Source: Ctenosaura bakeri
Lineage: Eukaryota > Chordata > Lepidosauria > Squamata > Iguanidae
Direction: 5' to 3'
Assembly: GCA_948474755.1 (NCBI GenBank)
Contig: CAOLHI010000361.1
Span: 310,001 to 374,000 of the forward strand
DNA: 64,000 nucleotides
Below are positions 24,300 to 36,021 of the stretch, piece after piece. Both the position numbers and the translations under genes were made by a program. A model generated the notes under the pieces. It was not told the origin of the DNA and searched no databases. It saw only the letters and a program-made list of their open reading frames with translations. Numbering within the stretch: the stretch's first letter is position 1; each line of letters opens with the position of its first letter.

Positions 24300-24490
24300 T
24301 TTTGCAGAACTAACTCCCACTTACAGTGACCCTATCCTACAGTTTTATTCAGAGGAGGTTTGCCACTGCCCTCCTCTGAGAGTAGGACTTACCCAAGGTC
24401 ACCAAGCAGGTTTCCATGACTGAACACTGATTTGAACCCTGGGCTTCTGAATTCTTAGTTCAACACTCAGACTAGTATACTACTCTGGCT
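24300..24490 (-). mobile_element. SINE with Bov-B-like tail, minus strand, decayed
   Basis: ACTTACAGTGACCCTATCCT, TTCAGAGGAGGTTTGCCACT, ACCCAAGGTCACCAAGCAGG and a reversed box B-like TTTGAACCC, then CAACACTCAGACTAGTATAC at the tRNA-like end. The tail end is poorly preserved. Confidence 0.68.
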
Positions 24491-25150
24491 ATAAACAGAG
24501 CTTAGTCATGACTATCTTGTCTTACTGATTAAAATAGGCCTTTTCTAATCCTAAATCTGAGTCCAACCCAGATTACTAGAAGACTTTATAAATAAAACTA
24601 GAACCTTTACCTGTCAAAACATTAAATAGTCTTGTGTACATTAGCTACATTTAGCCATTTTATATTTGAGTAGATGAAAGTGAGGGCAATTATCATAAAT
24701 TCCTGAAACTCAAGATAAAACATTTCACATGCACTGTTTATCTATTCATGATAGCACATAATTATGTAAGAAATACATAGCATGATATCTGTAATTGACA
24801 TTTGGAAAATATTTCCCCTGAAGCATAAACATTACTAAAAAAGAAGGGGGAAAACACAAAATGGCAATAAGAAAATCTGTCAGGTTCCTAGTTTTGACTA
24901 TGTATTTATTTAAATAATCACAGTCTATTTATGCTCAGAAATAGCTTCTTAATTCATATGCATTGAAAAATGCCTCAGGAGGCAATTCTTTCATTCTGAA
25001 ATAGCAGAGTATTTTTCTAGGACAGAATCTTTTGAAGTGATCAGTGCTCGGATGGATAAGTTCACATAAGCATTAACTGCTTGTACTTATTTAGCCACCT
25101 CAAACAACATATGAACACACAAATCACTTTCTTAGGTTTTAGAAACAGCT

Positions 25151-26049
25151 TGTTACTGCAGGTTAGGCCTCCTTGGAGATAGCATAAAGATATCATTTTG
25201 ATATCAATAATTTGGCTCTCTTCCACCACCCCTCTCCACGTATTTGTGAGGCCCCTGGACAAGCACAGAACTAGGCTTGGCCATCAAACAAAGACAATAC
25301 AGGCAGGCCAGAAATAGCCAGATCACCACTTTAGGAGACCTCTCTGCAAACACCCTCATTATGTATGCACGCTGTTTACAAAGGACTCCCTGCCCTGAGT
25401 AGGCAACTTGGCAAGCTGAATACTCAACTGTCAAGCACTGAGCATTTGCATACTGGCTACCTCTTTGTCAATTCGGACTTAACTCAATCATGCTAAATTT
25501 TGACCTTTCCAAAGCTATGTCTCATGCCCGAAACTCATTGTTTTCCCCAAGTACAGAATAGCCTGCAGTTACATTTCTCCCTATAAAAACCTCTGATTCC
25601 AAGACCTTCCTCGGATCGCTCCCGAGTTCCAGACCTCCTTGCTGCCACTTTGCTTGGTGAGCTTCCCCTCAGCTCCACGTGCTGAGCCACATCAAACCCC
25701 AGCATCGCTCTCTATTCTTCCAGGCTTCAGGACAGGTTTCATATCACCGAATTCAACAATCCCTCTAAAAATCCCTCTATACCACTCCAACCTTTATTTT
25801 CCTTAGTTACTTGTATGATTGTGTGTTGCATACACTGCGTGTCTGTATTTAATAAAAATCTCAATTATTCTTATAACTTGGTTTGCTTCTTGACTTGGCC
25901 TGACCCCATAGATATTGGGTAAAAGATTCCGCTGCGTTGCCCTGCCTCTCACATTGCTAACTTGTGCTCTAGCTAATTTCCCCAAATTGAGAGTTAATTG
26001 AGAGTGCATATAGATGTCCCTCCCGGGACCCCCAGTAAACAGGGTAACA
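25151..26049 (+). mobile_element. Solo LTR, family copy 1 (899 bp)
   Basis: Starts TGTTACTGC and ends GGTAACA. It is flanked by an exact 4-bp duplication, AGCT, at 25147-25150 and 26050-26053. TATAAAA lies at 25582-25588 and AATAAA at 25851-25856. It shares ordered blocks with the LTR at 50511-51383: TTTTGATATCAATAATTTGG-like sequence near the start, CCCTATAAAA, CCCCTCAGC.., TTGGGTAAAAGAT, and TCCCGGGACCCCCA near the end. No internal retroviral or retrotransposon genes flank it, so it is a solo LTR. The 4-bp duplication and TGTTA/TAACA ends suit class I ERVs or some gypsy elements; I cannot choose. It lies antisense inside a MYRIP intron. Confidence 0.85.
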
Positions 26050-27117
26050 AGCTACCTGACTATATAGATAGGAGTAGATTAGAAAAAAGGCCACAAATAT
26101 TTTGTGAGAGCAAGTTTCCACACGTATAACCCAAACTGGATGTGGACTAGTATGTACAAATGGATGCTTCAGTGTTTTCCTTCTATCTGCATCTGTTGCA
26201 ATTAGGTATGAGCATGAGTAAGTAGTTTAGCTTTCCCCCCACATAAGGCTGGTCTTTCGATACCAATTCAACAGGATTATACCTTTTGGGGAAAGAGTCT
26301 GATCATTTCTCTGGGGTGCAATTCTTGACTTGTTTTGTCCTTGAGTGGTAAAGGAGATAACTTAAAATTATTCCTCTATATAACCCATGGTACAGATGGT
26401 AGGTTTTGTTGCAGGGGAGGGGAGGGGGTTGATCTCTGAGAAAATATATGTGTTCTTGATAGTATTTTTGTTGTCATTGTTCATTTCTTTAAAAAGCATA
26501 ATATTGGAAAATACAATAGCTGCCAGCTTCTAATAAAAGTACTACCACTGTATGGCCAAAAACACAATCCAATTGTTAGTAGACAAATTTAATCAATGGG
26601 AACTTGATAAATCAACACTTAGATACATTCCATTAATCCAATATGTCTATCCTAACTGTGGTTAACAACAGGATTAGGCCTCAGGAATCAATCAGCCTGT
26701 TTCATTGTGTTTCTTGCATGACTGTAATTCTATGTGCTTAGCTTCACAAAGAAAAATAGAAGCTAGTTTTGCAGAGGCAATAATTTTGGGTAAAGTATAC
26801 TGTATGCAACTTGCAGCAACTGTGACAGAGAGAAAACCCAATTTGCTGCTTTGGTCTTGCACTGAAGGCAAGATCTCTCATGGAGGTTAGAGAATCTTTA
26901 GGATGATGCCTCACTATGCTGAGAGGGCCAGTCACTACCAGAACCTCAGCAATGGTTAAATTTCTTCAAATCCCTTACCTGGCATATGAGTCAGACATTT
27001 TGTAGTTTGCATGTATGATGATAATTCAGACACTTTAGTTATGTAGGGTATTGGTTCAGGAGAAAATGTCTGCATACTGAACTTCAGAGAAGTTTGACAG
27101 AAAATCTGCAAACTTAG

Positions 27118-27292
27118 GCCATTTCTGCACTACACTCTTATAGCGCGATTATTCCACTTTCAACACCCTATGGAATCCTGGGGTTTGCAGTTTTGGGAGG
27201 GGCCGGCTGGCCCCTCCTGAAACTGCAAACCCCAGGATTCCATAGGATGTTGAAAGTGGAATAATCGCGCTATAAGAGTGTAGTGCAGAAAC
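27118..27292. mobile_element. Near-perfect palindromic hAT-like MITE
   Basis: Bases 27122-27206 and 27207-27291 are reverse complements with about 4 mismatches in 85. Arms start TTTCTGCACTACACTCTTAT and include GCGCGATTATTCCACTTT and GGGGTTTGCAGTTT. The turn is GGCCGGCTGGCC. Flanks AAACTTAG (27110-27117) and AGACTTAG (27293-27300) match at 7 of 8 positions, which suits a hAT 8-bp target duplication. There is no coding capacity. It is transcribed as part of a MYRIP intron. Confidence 0.85.
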
Positions 27293-27519
27293 AGACTTAG
27301 TCAGAATCTTTTGCAGAAATGCTCTCTGTCTTTGCTTAGTCAAAAACAGTTTGTTATTTTGAACAGATGTTTCAAAAGCAGTAAATTTTCCACCAATCTG
27401 TGGATCTAATATTTCTTTACAACACCTTTACTTCTTCTCTGTCCCTGATTCCACTCTACAAACCTAGATTAATTTTCTACAGAACTAAGTACTATTAGGC
27501 AGGTATTACTATATTTTAC

Positions 27520-27697
27520 TTGGTTCATTTAGTCGATCCACACTCTTCCAGCTGGGCAATGCAGATAGCCTGTGCTCTTTCTGCTTCCTGATGGGGCCTT
27601 TTGAATGTCTCCAGAGAGACTCCGGCATAGAAGATGCAAGGTCCATGTCTCTGCTTGAGGCTTCTTCAGTAGTCAGTGAGAATGCTGACTGAGACCT
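27520..27697 (-). CDS. MYRIP: MYRIP coding exon
   Basis: This 178-bp exon holds 59 codons plus one base, ending in phase 1. It starts RSQSAFSLTTEEASSRD and ends SALPSWKSVDRLNEP. Both ends match conserved MYRIP landmarks (RSQSAFS and ALPSWKSVDRL) and the middle is variable. The acceptor is a long pyrimidine tract ending TTTAACAG|AGG. The donor CCAA|GTAAAA is weaker because the exon ends in A rather than G. The single-base overhang joins the CT at the start of the next exon to give a Thr codon, so the reading EP-T-FPPVLES is continuous across the 3907-bp intron. Confidence 0.93.
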
Positions 27698-29155
27698 CTG
27701 TTAAAGAAAAAGATGGAAAACTACTTCATTAGCAGCAGGTAACAACTAATATATTCAAGGTTAATTATCTACAAGAGCAAAGATGTTAAGGGAACTCAGC
27801 AGGAGGGATTAGGAATACAATTTCACTAGTTCAGTTTCAGAATGTGAACAGTGTTACCCACTCATCGTCATTGTGAGAAAGACAAGAACTTGTATACTGG
27901 GAACTGACAGGGCTTTTAGATGTTTTAGACTACAATACATTCCTTTGCCACTGACTATGTTGGCTAGGGCCTTGGGGAAGTCAAAACAACTGGAGTGTCA
28001 AAGATTTCTCCTGCCTTCTGTGTAATGTAGGTTGTTACCAAGACCAGTTTGTTACACATACAATGGTAATGAGGAGAAAAAAATGTACTAGGTAACAAGG
28101 ACCAGGTCCATGACATACTTGTGCCCCTTCAGGCTTGTGCCCCTTTCTGCTTTCCAGCCTGATAAAGCAGCCCCTGATATCTTACAGTTGTTCTGTGCTC
28201 CAATATTTCTTAAAACCAAATGAAGTAGCTATTCATGCTAATCACCAGCATGCAGTACCCCCCTCACATCCTCCCTCTCTTCCCCAGAAGGCTAATCAAG
28301 GATTTTCCTACACTGCAGGAGATTAATTATCCAACTTTACTCAGTCTTTCTTGGTTTGGCTATATTAACTCACCAAATAATTATGAACATGGTTGCAAGG
28401 AAAAGACAAGGTTGCAGGCATATTGATGAGTGTTGAGTAAAATCCAGAATTACAGTGCTTAAATTGCAATTCCCAAAATACCCTCCTCCTCAAAATATTC
28501 AACACACAAAATCATAAGTTTTTATATAACCACTTGAACATCATTGTGTTCAACTTTTACATTAATTTACATTCAGCTAGATAACAGAAAGGAGATAATA
28601 ATTATGAAGAGCCAATGTCTTAGATCTCTACTGTAAAGCTGCACATGACAAAACACTATCTTTTCCCCTCAATATGATAGTCACCTTTTCTTGTGTTTGA
28701 TTTGGGATTTGAACTCCCTGGCAGATTTCTATCACATTCAACACAGATCAACCATGTCAATAAAATAGATAGATACAGCATCCCTTCTCTGCAAATTTTA
28801 TATTATTTACTCCAGCTGCATCTTTTCAATCATACTGAAGAACATCACAAAAACAAATTACTACAGCATTTCTTCTTAAAGGGAAATTGTTCCCTATACA
28901 AAAAGTGTGAGCTTTGCGTGAGTTTATTTAGCTATCATTGCCATTTTGACTGACAAGCTTTATGTGTTGACTTTCCTGGTGTTTTCTTTCAAGCTAACAG
29001 AAACAGCCTTTCTTTTCCAAAGCACAGTCTCAAAAACAAAACAAAATAAACAAAAACAGAAATCCACAAACCTGTATAGTCTTTTTAAGAACAGCATTCT
29101 ATCTCTCTTTGACACTATACAATTATAACACTTTAATCCCAGCTTAATTATCAAA

Positions 29156-29280
29156 GCTAAATCTTATGGAACTGAGGATTGGCAGTTTGCACTACAGCTC
29201 TTCCGTAAGGAAATTTAAATGCCTTGCTAAACCACAAATTCCAGAATTTTATAGGATGACAGCATGGCAGTTAAAGTGAG
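29156..29280. mobile_element. Old shard of the hairpin MITE family
   Basis: TTATGGAACTGAGGATTGGC and the later ACCACAAATTCCAGAATTTT, ATAGGATGACAGCATGGCAG correspond to the central parts of both arms of the 21547 and 27118 elements (TGGAATCCTGGGGTTTG / CAAACCCCAGGATTCCATAGGATG), much diverged. Confidence 0.45.
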
Positions 29281-31083
29281 AACAAAGTACAAATATTGTG
29301 GGAAAGATACCCCACTCTGTGGTACATATTGTCTATAATGTGTTAGAATACTACCTTCTGTTACATTTTATCAAATATAAATTTGTGTTTTGACTTACTA
29401 ACTCATTTTGTTTTATATTTCCTGCCAGATAGTTCAAGTCTCTAGTCAAGTCACAAAAATTGTTCATTGATAATCAAATCCAAGAGACAGACATGATTTA
29501 GGAAGCAGAGTTTATCAAGAAATGGTCTGTATCACCCCCTATCTAACTGTGAATTGCTAGAAATCTGAATGCAAACAAATGAAAATAAAAGCACAGATCG
29601 TAGATCAGGACTGGGAAAACTGCAACTTATGGGCCTCATGTGGTCCACAGGGTTTGTAGCTCTGCAGACTCCCAGAAGGCTCCTAAAATCCTCTGAAATT
29701 CTTTTCTCCCCATCCCTCAATTAGATGAACACTTATTACTTTTTCTTTAGTTTCTGGCTAATATCCAGTGTGTGTGAATGTGTGTGTGCATGTAAGAGAG
29801 ACAGAGAGACAGAGAGGGAGAATGCATGTGTGCAGCCTACTGGAGGGGTAAAATTGGATCCTTTAGCCCCACAGTTGCCCACAACTGCTATAGATTATGT
29901 TGATTCTTCTTATTATTAACTAAAAGGACATTTTAGAAGAGGATTACAAAAAAACAAAAAAACAAAAAAACAAAAAAACTTAGCAGCACCTGCTAATCAA
30001 AATATGCTATCATAAACTCTCTGGCACATATATTTTCTTAATACTCTTACAGTTCTGTTTCAAACAATAATGGTAACCACTAAGAGCAGCCAGTAAAAAA
30101 AAGTTCAGTGTTTCTCTGCATCTTTTACAGTAGTCTCCTCATTTCTTAAATGTGTGAACTGCATACATTTACAGTAGCTGTATTGTTTTCTCTATGGCTT
30201 TTTAGTTAGTCCCTGTAAAAGTATGGACTACTGTTGCTTTTGAATTTTGTTTAAAATGAACATGCCTTCCTTGGCATAACTATAAAAAAACAAGTTTCTA
30301 ACACAATGTTTGGTTATTAACATAAATGACCTGCAACCATCAGATTCAGTATGAGACACCGTTAATTATCGTCATCGTTATTTAATATTTGCAAAAGTAC
30401 CCAAGAGAGTTTGAGTGCTATATATAGATAAAAGTAACAAGTTTTATGCCCACAGGTTAATTACCCATCAGAAGAAGAAAGAATAAAAGAATATTGTATC
30501 CAATTAAGGGCTGCTCTGAATGTTCAGAAGAATCCTGCGGTGCAAACTTCCTGGGAGATCACTTCAGAACACAGGTGAAAGCAGTTTCCACATATCTGAA
30601 AGCCGTTCAGTTCAAAACCTCTTCTTAGATTAAAACACACTCCCCCTCCAACACCAAGTAGACCACTGGGATAGAATCTTTGCCTCAGATACTTTTGTTT
30701 TTGTTGTACATCGGGTTTCTTAAATACAAGAGGACACAAACACACAGAACTCCACTAACATTCTGAAGTAGTAAACTCAAGGAGAACTGGAGTTTTCTGA
30801 ATATGTAGTCTGGGAAACCTCCCCTACTACCTCTTAAGTAGGAGTAACCACAGTAAGTACTTCCATTAAGTCCAATGTTGTGCTGAAATATGGCCTGAAG
30901 AATACCCCTGGAGAACTTTAAGACTATGTAAAGAAAAGACTGCACTACTTGCATACTGAGCCTAATTTGACAGGGAATTAGAAGAACTCTGGTTCTCTGG
31001 ACCAAAACCAAGGACAGTATCAGGGACGAATGCGAAAAGACACTATTCGTATCCAAAAGGAAAGAAAAGCCTAATTGAAATAG

Positions 31084-32416
31084 ATGGCAGTTGGAATTCT
31101 TCAAGCAGTTATGGTCAGAAGAGAAGCAAAAGTAAAAGGTCATAGAAACAGGGTAAGAATCCTGAACACAACTGTTCAGCAACTTGCACATAGGGACAAA
31201 GAGAACTATTATGGAAACCAAGGCAATGAAATAAAAGACAACAAAAAAGTTAGAACAAGAAATTTAATTCAAAGGATTCAAGAAATGCAAAGAAAACTCA
31301 AACGAAGAACAGGGAAAAATGTTTGTAACCAGTTACAAAAGTTAAAAAAAAATGATGGAAGAAATACAGTAAGGAGCTATATAAAAAAAGACAAAATGAT
31401 GACAGGTTCCCTGAAGGAAGAACCATTTGAAGAAAGCAAAGTGGAAAAGGCTGTCAAAGTACTTGGGAGAAATAAATCACCAGAATAGATGATGTACCAA
31501 TAGAGATGTTTCAGGCTGTAGAAACAGAATCCATTCAAATTCTAGTAAGTATCTGCTAACTAATATGCAAAACAACACAATGGCCCACAGTCTAGAATGT
31601 TCAATAGATATTTCAATTCCCAAGACAGAAAAGGGACACCAGAGCTTGTATTAAACATCGGGCTACGGCACTGATCTCCCAAGCAAGTGAAGTGATGCTC
31701 AAGAATTCATAAGAAAGGCATTTGCCACATACGGAGCGAGAAATGCCAGATGTCTAAGCTGGGTTCAGAAAAGAAAGATGCACCAGGATCATATTGCAAA
31801 CATACATTAGATAATGAATGTACCAAAAATCAACTTGTGCTTTATAGATTACCACAAAGTCTTTTGTGTACCTGAGAAATTAGGGTTCACTCTGAAAGAA
31901 ATGGGAGTGCCACAATATATGATTGTCCTGATGTGGAACCTATATTCTGGACAAGAGGCCACTGTCAAGATGGAATATGGAGAAACATATTGGCTCCATT
32001 GGTAAGGGAGTCAGACTAGACTGTATTTTATCACTCTGTCTCTTTAAGTTATATGCAGTGTTTCATACGGAAATCAGAATTAGACTCTGAGGAAGTCGTC
32101 ACGAAAACTGTGGGAAGAAACATCAAAAATTTAAGATATGCAGATCACACCACATTACTACCAGAAAAACAGCAAAGACTTGGAACAACTCTTGATGAAA
32201 GTTAAGGAAGAAAGTGCATAAGCTGGGTTATATTTGAATATTAAGATGACAAATATAATGACTATTGATGATTTACATAACTTAAAAACAGCATAGTCAT
32301 TAAGTGAAAAGGAACCTGTAGTCAAAAATCAGAAGACTAAGACTTGGAATGGCAGTTGTGAAGAAACTAGACAAGATCACTGAATGTAAAAGATTTATTA
32401 TTAAATAATAGAGTCT
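31084..32416 (+). mobile_element. Bov-B/RTE-type LINE, decayed, 5' portion of the surviving copy
   Basis: Broken frames spell RTE/Bov-B reverse transcriptase in order: a Lys/Arg-rich segment followed by SLKEEPFEESKVEKAVKVLG and a KSPE block (to 31488), IDDVPIEMFQ (about 31490-31520), TALISQASEVMLK (about 31670-31710), AGFRKER-like (about 31760), and CFIDYHKVFCVPEKL with TLKEMGVPQYMI and SGQEATVKMEYGET (31835-31992). The IDY motif is the usual first catalytic-Asp region, with the following 'SKAFD' changed to HKVFC. Stops and frameshifts are frequent. It is interrupted by a GC-rich element at about 32417 and resumes at 32872. Confidence 0.8.
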
Positions 32417-32871
32417 GGACTATTCTGCACTTTGATTTAGCGACGGGGCAGAGCGTCCTCCGGCAAGGATGTTTGCACTTGGGGGTGGACTGGGTCCAGA
32501 CTACTTTATATATGTCCGGACTTCAGCCCGGTCCAGAACGACCAGAACTGGTGGTTCGCCGTACTATTGAAAGACCGCTTAAAAGAGGTTTTTCAATAGC
32601 ACAGCGCGCCCCAGTCCATCGCTGTGCTAATGTGTAGATTTGCAGGCTCGCACCAGCGCAAGGCTGCAAATCTTCCGGGGGCGGGCTTTAGGCTGGCGAG
32701 CTTCTCCGGTTGGTGGACAGCCTCCACCAACTAGAAAGCGCCGTTTTCATCCCTGGAGAAGTGTGTAGCGTGGGCACGCACTGCTCCGGATCAGCCTGGA
32801 TCAGTGGAGGGAGCGCACCAGCCCAGTAAGTATCAGAACACCCCGTTTCCCCCCAAAGTGCGAAAAAGCCC
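32417..32871. mobile_element. GC-rich terminal-inverted-repeat element inserted in Bov-B LINE
   Basis: The left end GGACTATTCTGCACTTTG and reversed right end GGGCTTTTTCGCACTTTG are inverted repeats. The 455-bp interior is strikingly GC-rich compared with its surroundings and contains CGCACCAGCGCAAGGCTGCA, GCACTGCTCCGGATCAGCCT and similar. It shares ordered blocks with 33980-34530 (cagatt(c/t)(a/g)caggctc(a/g)cacca, gcactgctccgg, gcgggct/gtgggct). A target duplication is weak (about 5 of 8). No transposase frame was found. Confidence 0.7.
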
Positions 32872-33309
32872 TCAGACTCATCCAGGCTACAGTATTATTT
32901 ATTTCCATGTATATCTGTGAAAGATGGACAGTGAAGAAAGCTGACGAGAAGAGAATCAACTCATTTGAAAGGTGGTACTGGCAAAAAGTTCAATAGATAT
33001 CATGGGCTGCTAAAAAGACAAATGAATGGATCTTGGAGCAAATCAACCCTGAACTCTCACTAGAAGAAAAGATGAATAAACTGAGGGTGTACTTTGGACA
33101 TATGATGAGATTACATGATTCACTAGAAAAGGAGATGCTTGGTAAAGTGGAAGGCAATAGGAAACAAGAGAGACTGCACTTTAGGTGGATTGATTTAATA
33201 AATGAAGCCATGGCCCTGAGTTTGCAGGGAAGCTGATGAGAGTGTGGCTCTTTGAGGTCTCTCTTTCATAGGATTGACAAAGTTGACCTGACAGTAAATA
33301 ACAACCACA
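32872..33309 (+). mobile_element. Bov-B LINE, 3' portion
   Basis: This continues the same Bov-B copy after the insertion: GAAAGATGGACAGTGAAGAA, AATCAACTCATTTGAAAGGT, CATGGGCTGCTAAAAAGACA, CTGAACTCTCACTAGAAGAA, and TTAGGTGGATTGATTTAATA match the well-known Bov-B 3' region. It ends near 33300 with CATAGGATTGACAAAGTTGA, a decayed version of the 'AGGGTCGCCATAAGTCGGAA' end that the Bov-B-tailed SINEs share. A 67-codon frame in it is a relic. Confidence 0.85.
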
Positions 33310-33979
33310 AACTACCTCCTCCTTTTTAGACAGAGGGAACCAGCAGCACTTTCTACAGCCGTATCTATGTGCACACATCTGCTTCTGTTATTTAGAAAGT
33401 TATACAAAAGGGAAGAATTATGCCCACCATTTCCCAAAGGATTGCGTCAGCATTTCAGTGCAAATTGTTCGAAGAAGCTCAATATTATTCTTCAGCCAAA
33501 TCAGCCCATAGCACATATTTCTCCATCCAAAATGCTGTTCATGTCATGTTTCTGGAGAGATTTAAATACAAGTGTGTTGACTGCACCCTCACAAAGCCCT
33601 TGTGAAGCTGTTTCTTCTGGCCAATGTTGTTTTTTGCTTGGAGTTACAGCGCAAACAATCAGACTGTATTTTTTTCTGATAACCCAGAGGATAACTGAAA
33701 TTGTGAAGTGTTAAGATCAACGGTGCGAACACTAGTAAGCCAAAAAGCTATAGACATAAAATAGAGTAATCAATCATGTCCAACACGGGAAGAAAACAAA
33801 AAGCAAAGGAAAGCTGAATTTGCTGGGTGGGCATTTTTAGCATAAACTGTCTCCATTCATGTCTTGCAGAAGATGGTCATTGGCTATAATAATTATCCTC
33901 TGAGACTCTTCTTTTGCTGGCAACTTTGAAGTGTTGGTTATTTCCATTCTGTTGATTGTTCTATTGATTATTAGAATAA

Positions 33980-34530
33980 GGCCCTTTCCGCACGAGGCAG
34001 TTAAAATGGGCCAAGGCGTCTTGGCACTGAGGTCGTCTGCACCTTGGGTAGGACTAGGTGCGGACTATTTAACTTAGTTCCGCACCTCAGTCTGATCCAA
34101 TCCGCCCTCAAGTGGTTCTCCCCTGCACTAAGTAAAGACCGGAAAAATCAGGTCTTTACATTTTCTGGAACGCGCCATTGCGTTCCTACTTACCTGTGCA
34201 GATTCACAGGCTCACACCAATGCAAGCCTGTGATCAGCAGAGGGTGGGCTGTGGGCATGGCCAGCCTCAGAGGTTGGTCCACTCCCATGAAGACACCGGA
34301 AGCCGCCATTTTGAGCCAGAGCAGTGTGGATCTACAGACCTCGCACTGCTCCGGTTCGCCCTGCACCAATGGAGGAGCCCTGCGGAAGGGTTCAAGGGAC
34401 AGTGTGCGTTACTTCGGACCCAAGAAGAGCCGGTAAATAACGGCACGGAGCGATTCACTCACCTCGTGTGGCTATAAAAACGGCACGGAGCGATTCACTC
34501 ACCTCGTGTGGCCTCCGTGGCTATAAAAAC
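33980..34530. mobile_element. Second GC-rich inverted-repeat element of the same family
   Basis: Begins GGCCCTTTCCGCACGAGGCA and its right part contains CACTCACCTCGTGTGG, which reversed gives CCACACGAGGTGAGTG, an inverted match to the left CCGCACGAGG. Internally it parallels the 32417 element. It includes a palindrome GTGCGGAC...GTTCCGCAC at about 34051-34084. The 130-codon open frame over 34044-34436 has no recognisable protein signature and I treat it as chance in GC-rich DNA. The far right is altered by a 40-bp tandem duplication, so the exact end is uncertain. Confidence 0.65.
34441..34530. repeat. 40-bp tandem duplication
   Basis: Bases 34441-34480 and 34481-34520 start with the same 32-bp run (CGGCACGGAGCGATTCACTC then ACCTCGTGTGGC). 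Both copies are followed by GGCTATAAAAAC; in the second, an extra CTCCGTGG precedes it. Confidence 0.9.
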
Positions 34531-36021
34531 TGAGGCAAATAACCTTTGTCTTAACGTGCTTAAGCTTTTTAGCCCCAGAGTCATATCCAGCAATAGCATA
34601 CACACACAAAGCATTCTTCTCAAGCATATGCATGCACCATCTTAGTATGCTTTTATCCCAAGCAATCTCCACTGTTTACTGCTGCTGTTTACTACTAGCA
34701 GCAGGTAAGCAACACTCTTGGCCCTCCCCTGCAGACCAGCTGATCTGAAAAACCTAGATCCACAGAGCCAGATGACATCGGCAACCTAAGGGCTGTTGGC
34801 TGTACCTCCCCCACAATTTATAGTTATTTCAATTTTGCTCAGAAGAGGACCTGAAGCCCTCATTTAATGGGTGATTAGCTTATTTTGGGCAAAACTTACA
34901 CCATGTAATTTATTCAGTGCTTGTGAGTGTTGAAAACTATCACAATAAATGGAAGCTTGAAACAACTAGACTTGCTAATATTCTAAAACAGGATTATCTA
35001 CCCACATTTGTATCTCCTATTGTATACATCTGTACGGCATTTATATTAATGCTGAGTACTGACTTTATATACATTTATATATACGTATATATTAAAAGAG
35101 AGGAATTTACTCTCGTAACTCTTATGAAATGATTTAACATTGCTCAGCCTATCAGTCTGATATCCCTTTGTATTATTTATCACAGTGGCCAAATATGGAT
35201 TTATTTACACTCAGATGTTCAGAAAATGCTTATTCAGAAATAGTATTTGATAATGGGATTCTATATTTGCCAGAATGGGCAGGAGGATGCAGTCAGAGAT
35301 AACCTCTGATGCAATAAATTTATCACAGATGCAGTAAATTTGAGCAATTATTTAGAGCTTGGGAAAGTTACTTTTAAGACTAAAAATCTCAGAATTAACC
35401 AGCTAGCATGTCCAATGAGCAACAGGCATACTTGCTGGAGGATTCTGGGACCTATTTTATGCTCTACAGTTATTTAAATCACTGTAGGAAATATGAGATT
35501 AGGTCTATGAGATGAACATGGAATATGGAAGAAACCAGAGGCAAACATTAATTTGAAACTATGACATAAAAAATAACTGAAAAGTGCAAGACACATTGAC
35601 TTGGACTAAAGCAGTAGATTAAACTGGTTCTAATGTACCAAAATTAGAATTATCAAAATTAGACATAGGTAGCCATTTATAAAACATAATATTTGCCTTT
35701 AATTTTCAAACAGCCCTGCAGCAAAAGCCTCCTATTTCCCAATGGTTTAGCGTGTAATTATGGGCCTGGGAAAGGGGATTACAGCTACCCTTTCCAAGGG
35801 GCAAGCTCAGATGAAGACTCAGATGGCGACTGATGGAGAGCCAATAAGTAGATCAGTTTGTGGATCCAACAAATATAGTCCAGGAAAATTCAGATTAAAA
35901 AATTAAGCCAGTGAGATTGAAGAAAAATGTAAAATACTGGTAAACTATGTCAGAGCCATTGTAAGAGATAAAATAAAAAGGAGGAGAAAGTTAGAAAAAC
36001 CTGGCAAATCAAGATTTATTA

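Larger units (their letters stand above)
23613..27519 (-). other. MYRIP: MYRIP intron, 3907 bp
   Basis: Contains the SINE at 24300, solo LTR copy 1 at 25151-26049 and the palindromic MITE at 27118. The LTR and MITE together make up about 1.07 kb of this intron. Nothing was recognised in 23613-24299, 24491-25146, 26054-27109 or 27301-27519. Confidence 0.75.

Noticed and set aside
30685..31221. 178-codon minus-strand open frame
   Set aside because: Hydrophobic low-complexity translation with no family signature. It overlaps the start of the Bov-B relic on the other strand and has no splice context fitting MYRIP.
33367..33714. 115-codon plus-strand open frame after the Bov-B LINE
   Set aside because: No conserved motif, and it begins in decayed LINE sequence. 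It is best explained as chance.
34044..34436. 130-codon open frame (plus two overlapping frames) in GC-rich DNA
   Set aside because: No recognised domain, it lies wholly inside an inverted-repeat element, and all three frames are open because GC-rich DNA has few stops.
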